In this document: positions 1-8,140 of the stretch, piece after piece
Position numbering within the stretch: the first letter of the stretch is position 1
Layout: every line of letters begins with the position of its first letter
Source: Dinghuibacter sp035492835
GTDB lineage: Bacteria; Bacteroidota; Bacteroidia; Chitinophagales; Chitinophagaceae
DNA length: 15,195 nucleotides
Assembly: GCF_035492835.1 (NCBI RefSeq)
Contig: NZ_DATJIY010000207.1
Location: 1-15,195 of the forward strand
Reading direction: 5' to 3'
The notes under the pieces: model-generated
Database searches by the model: none
What the model was told of the DNA's origin: nothing
The model's input: only the letters and a program-made list of their open reading frames with translations
Translations under genes and position numbers: made by a program

Positions 1-1
1 T

Positions 2-715
2 GGCAGGACCTTTATCCTTCATATAGAATTCCAGTCGAGGAGCGACAAAGACATGGTCTATCGGATGGCGGAATATTATTTAATGCTTTACCGTAAACAT
101 AAAATGCCCATAAGGCAATTCGTTATTAGTATGTCGAAAGATATTTCCGACATGATAGACGAACTGCATACCGATTCCATACATTTTAAATACTCGCTGT
201 TATCAATTAACTCCGTAGATTATCGCATTTTCCTCCAATCTCCGCTTCCGGAGGTGAAGATGTTTGCCCTATTGGCGGACCTTTCAGGCGAAAGCCTGGA
301 GGATTTGGGTCAGGACGTGCTGCGACAGATTTTGCTATCGACACCGGACGGGCTTCAGCGCTCCAGGTATCTGAATCAGCTCTTGGTAATTGCGAATTTG
401 CGTAACTTGAAACTGGAAAACTCGAAATTTATGCTGGATATCGATGACTTTATGCGGAACCACCCGAATACCCCCAAGATGGGCGTTTATCAGATGGGTG
501 AAAAGGCCGGCGAAGCCAAAGGCTTCAAGCGGGGCCTTAAAAAAGGTATCAAGGAGGGATTGACCGAAGGGCGCGCAGAGAGCGAAAAGCAAATAAAGAG
601 GCAAATTGTTCTCAGCCTTCTCGCTTTGAATATGTTCAGCCCCGTCGAAATAGCCAATATCGCGCAAGTAGACGAAGCCTTTATTCGAGAAGTTCAAGCT
701 GAAAATATGCAATAG
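2..715 (+). CDS. Rpn family / PD-(D/E)XK nuclease-type transposase-associated protein, 5' end outside window
   Basis: The reading frame is open from base 2, so the ATG at 53 is internal and the true start lies upstream of the window. The first visible residues contain I-E-F-Q-S (E at 26-28, Q at 32-34) followed by a conserved D-K-D-M-x-x-R-x-x-x-Y pattern. This is the E-x-Q half of the PD-(D/E)XK core typical of Rpn/YhgA-like nucleases; the upstream catalytic Asp is not in view. The C-terminal part (bases 497-571) has seven glycines at exact four-residue spacing (GxxxGxxxG), a charged linker common in this family, then a short helical tail. Members act on DNA and promote recombination or are linked to transposon-like genes; that role is family knowledge, not shown here. 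Codon use is clearly more AT-rich than in the genes that follow, suggesting acquisition by transfer. It converges on the permease gene with 27 nt between the stops. Confidence 0.85.
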   Translation, partial: GRTFILHIEFQSRSDKDMVYRMAEYYLMLYRKHKMPIRQFVISMSKDISDMIDELHTDSIHFKYSLLSINSVDYRIFLQSPLPEVKMFALLADLSGESLEDLGQDVLRQILLSTPDGLQRSRYLNQLLVIANLRNLKLENSKFMLDIDDFMRNHPNTPKMGVYQMGEKAGEAKGFKRGLKKGIKEGLTEGRAESEKQIKRQIVLSLLALNMFSPVEIANIAQVDEAFIREVQAENMQ

Positions 716-742
716 CGCCGGCGATACAACTCACGCGAAGCC

Positions 743-3094
743 TCACTCCCCCTTCAACGCCCCCACCGGCGCCCTCCGCGCCGCCCTCACCGCCTGTCCC
801 CCCACCGTCAACAACGCCACGAGGACAACCAAAAGGGCCACCACGAAAAACATCCAAAACGAGAGGGAAACCCTGTACGGATACCGCTGCAGCCACCGCG
901 ACGCCCCATAATACGCCACCGGCAACGCAATCGCCAGCGCGAGCCCTACCAGCCGTAAGAACCCGAAAGACAAAAGCGCTAAAAGACTGCCGACGGACGC
1001 ACCGAGCACCTTCCGGATGCCGATCTCTTTGACGCGCCGCGCGGCAGCCAGTACCGACAGCCCGAACAGCCCGATGCAGGAAATAAAGACCGTGAGCAGC
1101 GCCCCAAAAAGGACCATGGAGCGCCAGCGCTCTTCAGCGGCGTAGGCCGACCGGTTGACGTCGTCCATGAAGTCAAAGGAGAAAGGCTCCAGGGGAAAAG
1201 CCGTGTGGAAGGCGCGACCAATAGAAGACAACGCCGCACCCGTGTGCCCAGGCGCCAGCTTGATGTAGTACATCCCATACGCGGCTGACTGCATGGTAAA
1301 GAACTGCGGTTCGATCGCCGATGTCAACGGCCGAAAATGATAGTCACGCACAACCCCAATCACCGTATAGTCGACACGAGGCTCGAACGTTGACACCTTC
1401 TGGCCGATAGGGCTGCGCCATCCCGCCTGCCTGACAAACGCTTCGTTGACGATGACCGAGCGGGAAGAGTCGGATACCAAAGAGAAATTCCGGCCAAGGA
1501 CAACCGGCACATGCAACAGGGAAAAGAACCCCGTATCGATAGATTCGGACGAAATATTGATATTCAGGGAGGCGCCTACGCGTACGGTATTCCCCGGTGT
1601 CCCCGCGTTTTTCAACGAGACAGCCTGGACAAACGGCAAAGAAGCGAGCGAGCGCTCGAATGCGGCAGAAGGCGCTCCATATACAAGAAGAACGTCCCGA
1701 TCGTCATACCCCAACGGCTGCCGCAGCATATAGTTCACCTGTAGCGCGATCACCGCCGTCGCCACGATCAGCACGGTCGCGAGGACAAACTGAAAGACGA
1801 CCAGCCCCCGCTGAAAATGACCTGATGACGGCAAAAACCGCCCATACAACGTCTCGACCGGCCGGTACCGCGAGAGGATCAGCGCTGGGTAGACCCCCGC
1901 CAGAAGTGAGGTGCAAACCAACAACAAAAAATAAAAGAGTACCAACCGGGTATCCAGCAAATACGCAAACGACAGCGACTTCCCCGACAGCGTATTAAAC
2001 AAAGGCAACACCGCCTGCGCAATAACCACCGCCAGCCCAAAGGCTAACACGCACAACAGGAACGATTCCCCCATGAACTGCCACGCCAGTTGCAGCCTTC
2101 TGCCCCCGATCACTTTACGGACCCCGATCTCCCGGGCGCGTTTGACCGACCGCGCCACGGTGAGGTTGACGAAGTTGATACAGGCGATCAACAATATAAA
2201 AAGCGCTATCCCCGAGAGCACATAAGCGTAAACCGGGTCCGACCCGTCGGATAACCCCTCGTTCGCTCCCGCGGTCGTGCTCAGGTGTATATCGGTCAGC
2301 GGCTGTAGGAAATACCGGATACCCAAGTCCTTGATCCCATATTTCGCCTGGATCTCCGCGATGGACGAACGCGCATCCGACAAGTATACCTGTTGCATCG
2401 CGCGGGACAGACCCGGTATCGACGCCCCCGGCCGGACCACCACGAACGTGTTCAAGAAGAAATGGAACCACTCCGAATTGGGCAAACCGGAAGGCGTCAC
2501 CAGCGGCATCAACACCGAGAACTGTAAAGACGAATTCAACGGCGGATCGGCACAAACCCCGGAGACGATATAAGGGACCAGGCGGCCCCCGTCCCGCACC
2601 GACATCAGACGCCCAACGGCCGAAACCGTCCCGAACTGTGCCAAAGCAAACGACGAACTAACGACTACCGAATGCGGCGAAGAGGAAATCCCCCCGGAAA
2701 GCATCCGAAAACTGAACACCGAAAAGAAATTCGTATCGACATAGCCAACCGCCTGCGAAACGATCGACGTCCCCCGAACGAGGTCCACACCCCCGGACGC
2801 AAAACGTGTATACGAAACGACCCCCGGGACGGAAGCCGCAAACCGCGGGCCCTGGAAATATCCCGAGTACCCGCCTCGCACCTTGTCCCCGTTTTCCCGG
2901 GTGATCTCCCGGTCGACCCGGTAGATCGAAGGCGCCAGCCGGTGAAACCGGTCATAGCTGGTCTCGTCCCGGACGTACAACAGGATCAGTATGGCCGCCG
3001 CCAACCCAAGACTTAGCCCCAGCACATTCACAAAAGCATATACCGGGTTGCGGCGAAGCACGCGCACGGCGATGACAAAGTAAGAACGGAACAT
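743..3094 (-). CDS. MacB/FtsX-family ABC transporter permease (second of tandem pair)
   Basis: 783-residue membrane protein with the large Bacteroidota FtsX permease layout. TM1 is at about 18-41, followed by a MacB-type periplasmic core domain to about 285. A first FtsX block (TMs at about 292-312, 342-366 and 383-405) carries the cytoplasmic E-I-G-V-R-K-V-I-G motif near 322-331. TM5 lies at about 430-452, then a second periplasmic domain, then a second FtsX block (three TMs between about 660 and 768) with E-I-G-I-R-K-V-L-G-A near 690-699. The repeated EIGxRKVxGA motif is the coupling-helix region of each half. Family members are MacB/LolCDE-like mechanotransmission permeases that need a separate ATPase; none adjoins it. 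It starts 4 nt after the stop of the upstream permease and overlaps that gene's end with its ribosome-binding region, so translational coupling is likely. The substrate is unknown. Confidence 0.95.
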   Translation of the reverse strand: MFRSYFVIAVRVLRRNPVYAFVNVLGLSLGLAAAILILLYVRDETSYDRFHRLAPSIYRVDREITRENGDKVRGGYSGYFQGPRFAASVPGVVSYTRFASGGVDLVRGTSIVSQAVGYVDTNFFSVFSFRMLSGGISSSPHSVVVSSSFALAQFGTVSAVGRLMSVRDGGRLVPYIVSGVCADPPLNSSLQFSVLMPLVTPSGLPNSEWFHFFLNTFVVVRPGASIPGLSRAMQQVYLSDARSSIAEIQAKYGIKDLGIRYFLQPLTDIHLSTTAGANEGLSDGSDPVYAYVLSGIALFILLIACINFVNLTVARSVKRAREIGVRKVIGGRRLQLAWQFMGESFLLCVLAFGLAVVIAQAVLPLFNTLSGKSLSFAYLLDTRLVLFYFLLLVCTSLLAGVYPALILSRYRPVETLYGRFLPSSGHFQRGLVVFQFVLATVLIVATAVIALQVNYMLRQPLGYDDRDVLLVYGAPSAAFERSLASLPFVQAVSLKNAGTPGNTVRVGASLNINISSESIDTGFFSLLHVPVVLGRNFSLVSDSSRSVIVNEAFVRQAGWRSPIGQKVSTFEPRVDYTVIGVVRDYHFRPLTSAIEPQFFTMQSAAYGMYYIKLAPGHTGAALSSIGRAFHTAFPLEPFSFDFMDDVNRSAYAAEERWRSMVLFGALLTVFISCIGLFGLSVLAAARRVKEIGIRKVLGASVGSLLALLSFGFLRLVGLALAIALPVAYYGASRWLQRYPYRVSLSFWMFFVVALLVVLVALLTVGGQAVRAARRAPVGALKGE

Positions 3095-3098
3095 ATAA

Positions 3099-5456
3099 CT
3101 ACTCGTTTCTTAGACTATTTACAGGATTGGCCACAGCCGCCCGGACCGCCTGAAAACCGACGGTAAAAAAGGCGATGAGCAACGCCCCAACACCCGCCAG
3201 CACAAAAGGCACATAATCTAACCGCATCCTATACGCATACCCCTCCAGCCACCGGCTCATACAATACCACGCCACCGGCGTCGCCACCGCAAGAGCGATC
3301 ACCACCAAAAACGCAAATGACGAAGACAGCAACACCACCAGGCGTACCGTAGACGCTCCCAGTACCTTGCGGATACCGATCTCTTTTGTCCGGCTTTCCG
3401 CCATATACGTAGCCAGTCCGAAAAGCCCGAGACAGGAGATCAAAACAGCCAACCCCGCAAAAAGCGCTGCCAGGCTTGCCGTCTGTTGTTCACCCGCAAA
3501 CTTACGCGCATAGTCTTCGTCCATAAAATGATATTCGAACGGGTAGGTCGGATTATAGGCTTTCAGGATGCGGCCAACCGCCGCCAGGTCGTCCGCAGTA
3601 GACCGCGCAGCATTCAACCGCAGGTGCATCACCCCGGAACCGCCGAAAGGCCCTTTAATGATCAATGGCTTGATATCTTCATATGGCGATAATAATACGA
3701 AATCCCTGACGACACCCACCACGTGCCAATGATCCGGATAGTCAGTAATGGGCAGCCCCAGCACCGAAGGAAGCCCCATCTCCCTGACCGCCGTCTCGTT
3801 GATCAGGCAAGCCGTGGAGTCGCTGGGATATTGCCGGACATCGATGTCCCGGCCTTCGACCAGCGTCAGCCCGAGCGTCTTGACCGCATCGGCGTCCGAA
3901 GACGTCCGCGAAAAGCGGATGTGCTCGTCCGGCGCACTCCCTGGCCACGTGAGGTGGGCGCCCATGCTCCAGGTTTCCGTCAGTGGGTTGGCCATCGCGG
4001 TAACCGAGGTCACCGCCCCCGAGTTGAGCAGGTCCGATCGGATGGCGTCATAGTGTTTGGGTATATCGCCTTCCATGTTGACATAGATCAGGCTCTGCTG
4101 CGCATAACCGGTCTGGCGGTGCTGCGCGTATCGGACCTGTTTCAGGATAACCAGCGTACTGACGACCAGCGCGATGGCGGTCGTGAACTGGAAAACGACC
4201 AGCGCTTTACGCGGCGTGACCAAGCCACGCAGGCGCACAAAGGTCCCGCGAAGCACCGATATCGGGCGGAACGCCGAGAGGAAGAAGGCAGGATAGCTCC
4301 CCGCTAACAAGCCGGTGAGGACCACGAATCCGAGAAAAGAGCCCCAAAACCCGACACTATCGGAGGGGAGAGAAAGCTTCTTTTGCGTAAGCGTACAAAA
4401 CGTGGGCAGGCTGATATACGCCAGCAACAACGCCAGCAAGGACGCCAGGATGGCCATCGCCATCGACTCTCCGAGGAACTGCCAGATGAGCGAGAACCGG
4501 CGTGCGCCCATTACCTTCCGGACGCCCACCTCCCGCGCCCGGTGTTCGCTCCGCGCCGTGGACAGGTTCATAAAGTTGATACACGCGATCAGCAGGATCA
4601 GGAGCGCGATCGTCCCAAAGATGCGGATCGTGCCGATACGCCCGCCGGCCGGCTTCCCGTTTTCAAAGTCGGAATAAAGCCGCGTACGGTCCATCGGGTA
4701 TATAAACGCCTGGGTCACGCTGCGGCCGCGTGAATAATAGGGAACCATGCCGCCCAGCAACCGGTTCGCCGAAGCAACCGAAGCAGCAGGCTTCAACAAC
4801 ACAAACGCCTTGTTGTTCACATCCGTCCAATCCGAATCGATATAGTGCCGCGCCTCTTTATAATGATAGGAGAGCAGCCATTTGAAATTGAACTGTGTAT
4901 TGTCGGCCAGGTCTTTGATGACTCCGGTAACCGTAAAATTAGTCGTGTCCACCCGCAAGAGCTGGCCCATGGGATTCGATGACCCAAACAAGCTCCGCGC
5001 CGTGGATTCCGTCAACACGACCGAATGCGGATCGACCAGCGCGGTAGCCGGGTTCCCCGCCACCATCGGAAAATCGAACATCGTCAAAAAACGGTCGTCC
5101 GCCGCCGCGCCCGTGGACCGCAAAACCTTATCCCCGTAGTGGAACAGGATGTCGCCGTTCCAGCTCAACCGCGCCACGCTTTCCACCTGCGGCACGTCCT
5201 TCAGGATATACGCCGGCATGACCTCAGGCGTTTGCGGTCCCGTCCAGGTTTTACCCCCGGCGCTGTTGTTGGTCATCAGCTGGTACAACCGGGCCTGTTT
5301 CGGATACTGCCGGTCATAGGTCAGCTCGTGCCGTATCCACAACGAGATCAGCAGGGCGCTACCCATGCCTATGGCCAGCCCGCAGATATTGACGGTGGAA
5401 AAAAGGGGATGACGCACCAGGCCCCGGAGGGACGTCTTGTAGAAGGTTTTGAACAT
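3099..5456 (-). CDS. MacB/FtsX-family ABC transporter permease (first of tandem pair)
   Basis: 785 residues with the same eight-helix double-FtsX organisation as its downstream neighbour. TM1 is at about 18-41, followed by a MacB-type periplasmic domain. FtsX block 1 has helices at about 280-300, 328-350 and 372-394 and E-V-G-V-R-K-V-M-G-A near 309-318. TM5 is at about 417-439, then a second periplasmic domain. FtsX block 2 has E-I-G-I-R-K-V-L-G-A near 692-701 and two last TMs. The two proteins align end to end but are clearly diverged in the periplasmic parts, so they look like an old tandem duplication rather than a recent copy. Both permeases probably sit in the inner membrane, either as a heterodimer or as two alternative permeases for one ATPase encoded elsewhere (inference). 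Transcription probably starts in the 147-nt region shared with the divergent peptidase gene. The ATG start is followed directly by a typical N-terminus for the family. Confidence 0.95.
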   Translation of the reverse strand: MFKTFYKTSLRGLVRHPLFSTVNICGLAIGMGSALLISLWIRHELTYDRQYPKQARLYQLMTNNSAGGKTWTGPQTPEVMPAYILKDVPQVESVARLSWNGDILFHYGDKVLRSTGAAADDRFLTMFDFPMVAGNPATALVDPHSVVLTESTARSLFGSSNPMGQLLRVDTTNFTVTGVIKDLADNTQFNFKWLLSYHYKEARHYIDSDWTDVNNKAFVLLKPAASVASANRLLGGMVPYYSRGRSVTQAFIYPMDRTRLYSDFENGKPAGGRIGTIRIFGTIALLILLIACINFMNLSTARSEHRAREVGVRKVMGARRFSLIWQFLGESMAMAILASLLALLLAYISLPTFCTLTQKKLSLPSDSVGFWGSFLGFVVLTGLLAGSYPAFFLSAFRPISVLRGTFVRLRGLVTPRKALVVFQFTTAIALVVSTLVILKQVRYAQHRQTGYAQQSLIYVNMEGDIPKHYDAIRSDLLNSGAVTSVTAMANPLTETWSMGAHLTWPGSAPDEHIRFSRTSSDADAVKTLGLTLVEGRDIDVRQYPSDSTACLINETAVREMGLPSVLGLPITDYPDHWHVVGVVRDFVLLSPYEDIKPLIIKGPFGGSGVMHLRLNAARSTADDLAAVGRILKAYNPTYPFEYHFMDEDYARKFAGEQQTASLAALFAGLAVLISCLGLFGLATYMAESRTKEIGIRKVLGASTVRLVVLLSSSFAFLVVIALAVATPVAWYCMSRWLEGYAYRMRLDYVPFVLAGVGALLIAFFTVGFQAVRAAVANPVNSLRNE

Positions 5457-5603
5457 GAAATATGACCATCTAACACAATGCTATGCTCGTAACTAAAAGA
5501 TAATCAATAAGTAGCGACATAAAACCCCCAGCAAACCGTCCGCTTTCGATACGCCCATCGTCCGCTAATCCCAAAAAAACAATACATTTAGCTCTCTACT
5601 AAA
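5457..5603. promoter_or_regulatory. Divergent intergenic region between permease pair and M13 operon
   Basis: AT-richer non-coding stretch between two divergently oriented units, so it must hold both promoters if each is transcribed separately. On the - strand, TATCTTTT (5502 to 5495) matches TAnnTTTG at 7 of 8 positions and lies 38 nt before the permease ATG. On the + strand, TACATTTA (5583-5590) also matches at 7 of 8 and lies just upstream of the peptidase start. Neither has a convincing -33 TTG partner, so both are weak suggestions. No strong inverted repeat or riboswitch-like structure was seen. Confidence 0.3.
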
Positions 5604-5615
5604 GTGCTCAAGTCA

Positions 5616-7640
5616 ATGAATGGATCACCTCGTCTGACCCTTTTGGCCATCGCCGGGGGGTTAATGCTTACCGCCGCCTGCCGGAACAGCAGCGAATCGG
5701 GCGCTCCCGCATACATCGACCCGAGCGCGGTGGATTCCTCCATACGCCCGCAGGACGATTTCTTCACCTATGCCAACGGGGGCTGGATAAAACGCACCGA
5801 AATTCCCGCCTCCCAGTCCGCCTGGGGCGCGCTCTATAGCCTCAGCGACAAGTCCCTGGAAGATATGCACAGCATCCTGGACTCGCTCGACAAAACAACC
5901 GGTTTGCAAAACGGCTCGATCGCCCAGCAGGTCGCCGACCTGTATGCGAGCGTCATGGACTCGGCAACGATCGACGGCAAAGCACTGACACCGCTAAAAG
6001 ACGAGCTAAACGATATCGCCCAAATCAAAGACATCCCCGGCGTTTTCTCCGAAGTCGCCAGGGAATATAAAGAAGAAAACGGCGCCCTTTTCGCCTACTA
6101 CGTCACCGCAGACGATAAGAACAGCCAGGTCAATGCCGCCCACTTCGACCAGGGCGGTTTGGGTTTGCCCAACCGGGATTACTATTTCAACCAGGACACC
6201 TCGATCCAAAAGATCAGGGAAGCCTACACGGTATACGTCACAAAAGTCTTCCGGATGATCGGCGACGACTCCGCCGCCGCGACCAAACGCGCTGGGGAGC
6301 TGATGGCGGCAGAGATCGCCATGGCAAAAGTCTCCAAGAGCCCCGTCGCCTTGCGCGACCCGCAGGCCAACTACCACAAGGAACCCGTAAAAGCGCTGCC
6401 GGGACCCTGGAAAGATATATTGAACAACCTGGGCATCACCGCCGACACCATCCTGGTCGGCCAACCCGAATACTACACGGGCCTCTTCGACGCATTGAAC
6501 AAGCTGCCCCTCGACGACTGGAAGAGCTACCTCACCTTCCACCTGGTCGACAACTACGCCAGCGTGCTTCCGGACACCCTCCAAAGCGCCCGTTTTGCCT
6601 ACGCCCACCTGCTGAGCGGCCAGCAAAAAATGCAGGAGCGCTGGAAACGCGCGTGCGGGCTCGTGGACGGCTACCTGGGTGACGCCCTCGGCCAGCTCTA
6701 TGTCCAGAAATACTTCCCGCCCGAAGCCAAACAGCGGATGCTGGAGCTGGTGAACAACCTCCAGGCGACCTATGCCGAGCACATCCAGTCGCTCGACTGG
6801 ATGTCGGACTCGACCAAGAAAAAGGCGCTGGTCAAGCTCCACGCCATCACCAGGAAGATCGGCTACCCCGATAAATGGAAGGACTATTCCACCATCTCCA
6901 TCGTCCGCGCCGACGCGGTCAACAACACCCGCCAGTGCGGTAACTGGCAGTTCCAACGCGACCTCAAAAAGATAGGCAAACCCGTGGACCGTTCCGAATG
7001 GTATATGACGCCCCCGACCGTGGACGCCTACTATAACCCCACGTCCAACGACATCAACTTTCCCGCGGGCATCCTGCAACCGCCCTTCTTCTACAAGGAC
7101 GGAGACGACGCCCTCAATTACGGCGCCATCGGCCTGGTCATCGGTCACGAAATGACCCACGGCTTCGACGACCAGGGCCGCCAATACGACGCCGATGGCA
7201 ACCTCAAGGACTGGTGGACCAAGGAAGACGCCGAGCGCTTCAAGCAACGCGCCAACCTGGTGGTACAGGAATACGACGGTTTTGTCGCGGTGGATACCTT
7301 CCACATCAACGGCAACCTGACCCTCGGTGAAAACATCGCCGACGTGGGCGGTCTTTCTATAGCCTATGGCGCCTTCCAAAAAACGGCCCAGGCCAAGGAC
7401 ACCACCCGTATCGACGGTCTGACGCCGGACGAACGCTTTTTCCGGTCCTTCGCGCAGGTGTGGAAGGTCAAATCCCGCCCCGAAGTTTTGCGGACGCAGG
7501 TGCTGACCAACCCGCACTCCACGCCCCAGTACCGCGTCAACGGCCCGGTGTCCAATCTGAATGCCTTTTACACCACCTACAATGTCAAGCCGGGGGACAG
7601 GATGTACCGGCCCGACAGCCTCAGGGCCCATATCTGGTAA
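5616..7640 (+). CDS. M13 family zinc metallopeptidase (neprilysin/PepO type), lipoprotein
   Basis: 674 residues from the ATG chosen here, a normal length for bacterial M13 enzymes. An in-frame GTG at 5604 would add four residues. The N-terminus has a hydrophobic segment ending in L-T-A-A-C, with Cys at residue 22, so it is probably a lipoprotein anchored outside the cytoplasm. The zinc site is complete: H-E-M-T-H at 511-515 with the third ligand in E-N-I-A-D at 572-576. The family signatures F-P-A-G-I-L-Q-P-P-F-F, H-G-F-D-D-Q-G, Y-R-V-N-G and the C-terminal V-K-P-G-D-R-M-Y-R-P are present. M13 peptidases cut peptides of limited size. One oddity is Asp470 in D-A-Y-Y, where the family usually has Asn (N-A-Y/F-Y), a residue that holds the substrate backbone in neprilysin. 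It is first in a packed operon; the next gene starts 2 nt after its stop. Confidence 0.96.
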   Translation: MNGSPRLTLLAIAGGLMLTAACRNSSESGAPAYIDPSAVDSSIRPQDDFFTYANGGWIKRTEIPASQSAWGALYSLSDKSLEDMHSILDSLDKTTGLQNGSIAQQVADLYASVMDSATIDGKALTPLKDELNDIAQIKDIPGVFSEVAREYKEENGALFAYYVTADDKNSQVNAAHFDQGGLGLPNRDYYFNQDTSIQKIREAYTVYVTKVFRMIGDDSAAATKRAGELMAAEIAMAKVSKSPVALRDPQANYHKEPVKALPGPWKDILNNLGITADTILVGQPEYYTGLFDALNKLPLDDWKSYLTFHLVDNYASVLPDTLQSARFAYAHLLSGQQKMQERWKRACGLVDGYLGDALGQLYVQKYFPPEAKQRMLELVNNLQATYAEHIQSLDWMSDSTKKKALVKLHAITRKIGYPDKWKDYSTISIVRADAVNNTRQCGNWQFQRDLKKIGKPVDRSEWYMTPPTVDAYYNPTSNDINFPAGILQPPFFYKDGDDALNYGAIGLVIGHEMTHGFDDQGRQYDADGNLKDWWTKEDAERFKQRANLVVQEYDGFVAVDTFHINGNLTLGENIADVGGLSIAYGAFQKTAQAKDTTRIDGLTPDERFFRSFAQVWKVKSRPEVLRTQVLTNPHSTPQYRVNGPVSNLNAFYTTYNVKPGDRMYRPDSLRAHIW

Positions 7641-7642
7641 GC

Positions 7643-8140
7643 ATGGAGGGCACGATTTCAATACCATACAACCGGTGGCTGGTGGCTTTTTTTTCGTTGG
7701 TGTGGGTCATCGCCGTGGCCATCGGCGCCCCGCTTTGGTTACGACAGGTGAACGTGGGTTTTTTCGGATTCCTGCTTTGTTTGCTGGTGTATCTCTATTA
7801 TCTTGTGCGTCGCCTGATCCTTCCCGTGCTTCGGGGCCGGCCGGCCCTGGAGCTGACGCCTGAAGGCCTCGAGGACAATATCAAGGGCGTGCGCGTCTCC
7901 TGGGGCAACATCGCCGGTTTTACGCTGATCAGGGTGGGGTGGGGCAGTAACTACATCCGCGTGGACCTGGAGGATACCGTTGAATTTTTTGAACAGGTGG
8001 AGAACCCCATCCGGGCGTGGCTGCACAAACGGAGACAAAATATGACCGGCAGCCCTTTCGTGATCCCCACTACCCTGGTCCAGGGAAATGACCAGGTGAT
8101 TTTTGAAAAACTGGTAAACTATAAAAAAAGCATGTCATGA
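7643..8140 (+). CDS. STM3941-like small membrane protein with two N-terminal TM helices
   Basis: 165 residues. Two hydrophobic helices (about 12-33 and 37-60) are followed by a soluble domain of about 100 residues. This begins with a pattern of the type L-E-L-T-P-E-G-L-x-D, then V-S-W-G-N-I-A-G, then alternating strands and a final amphipathic helix. This matches the architecture of proteins annotated as STM3941 family, which resemble a PH-like domain behind a two-helix anchor; no biochemical function is established. The start is the ATG at 7643, 2 nt after the peptidase stop. The longer frame upstream would overlap the peptidase gene and is not believed. Its stop overlaps the next start as ATGA, so it is translationally coupled to the ABC ATPase. 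It could be an accessory part of that transporter (inference). The family call is by pattern memory only. Confidence 0.8.
   Translation: MEGTISIPYNRWLVAFFSLVWVIAVAIGAPLWLRQVNVGFFGFLLCLLVYLYYLVRRLILPVLRGRPALELTPEGLEDNIKGVRVSWGNIAGFTLIRVGWGSNYIRVDLEDTVEFFEQVENPIRAWLHKRRQNMTGSPFVIPTTLVQGNDQVIFEKLVNYKKSMS

Noticed and set aside
3723..4307. 194-residue open frame opposite the first permease
   Set aside because: Arg/Gln/Pro-rich composition without motifs; it lies within the permease's coding sequence.
7460..7642. N-terminal extension of the STM3941-like protein
   Set aside because: It would lie inside the peptidase gene; the ATG at 7643 directly precedes the first membrane helix.
6006..7667. 553-residue open frame antisense to the M13 peptidase gene
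   Set aside because: It is a mirror of GC-rich codon use in the peptidase. The peptidase shows all M13 motifs, while the antisense product is Val/Gly/Asp-rich with no recognisable domain.
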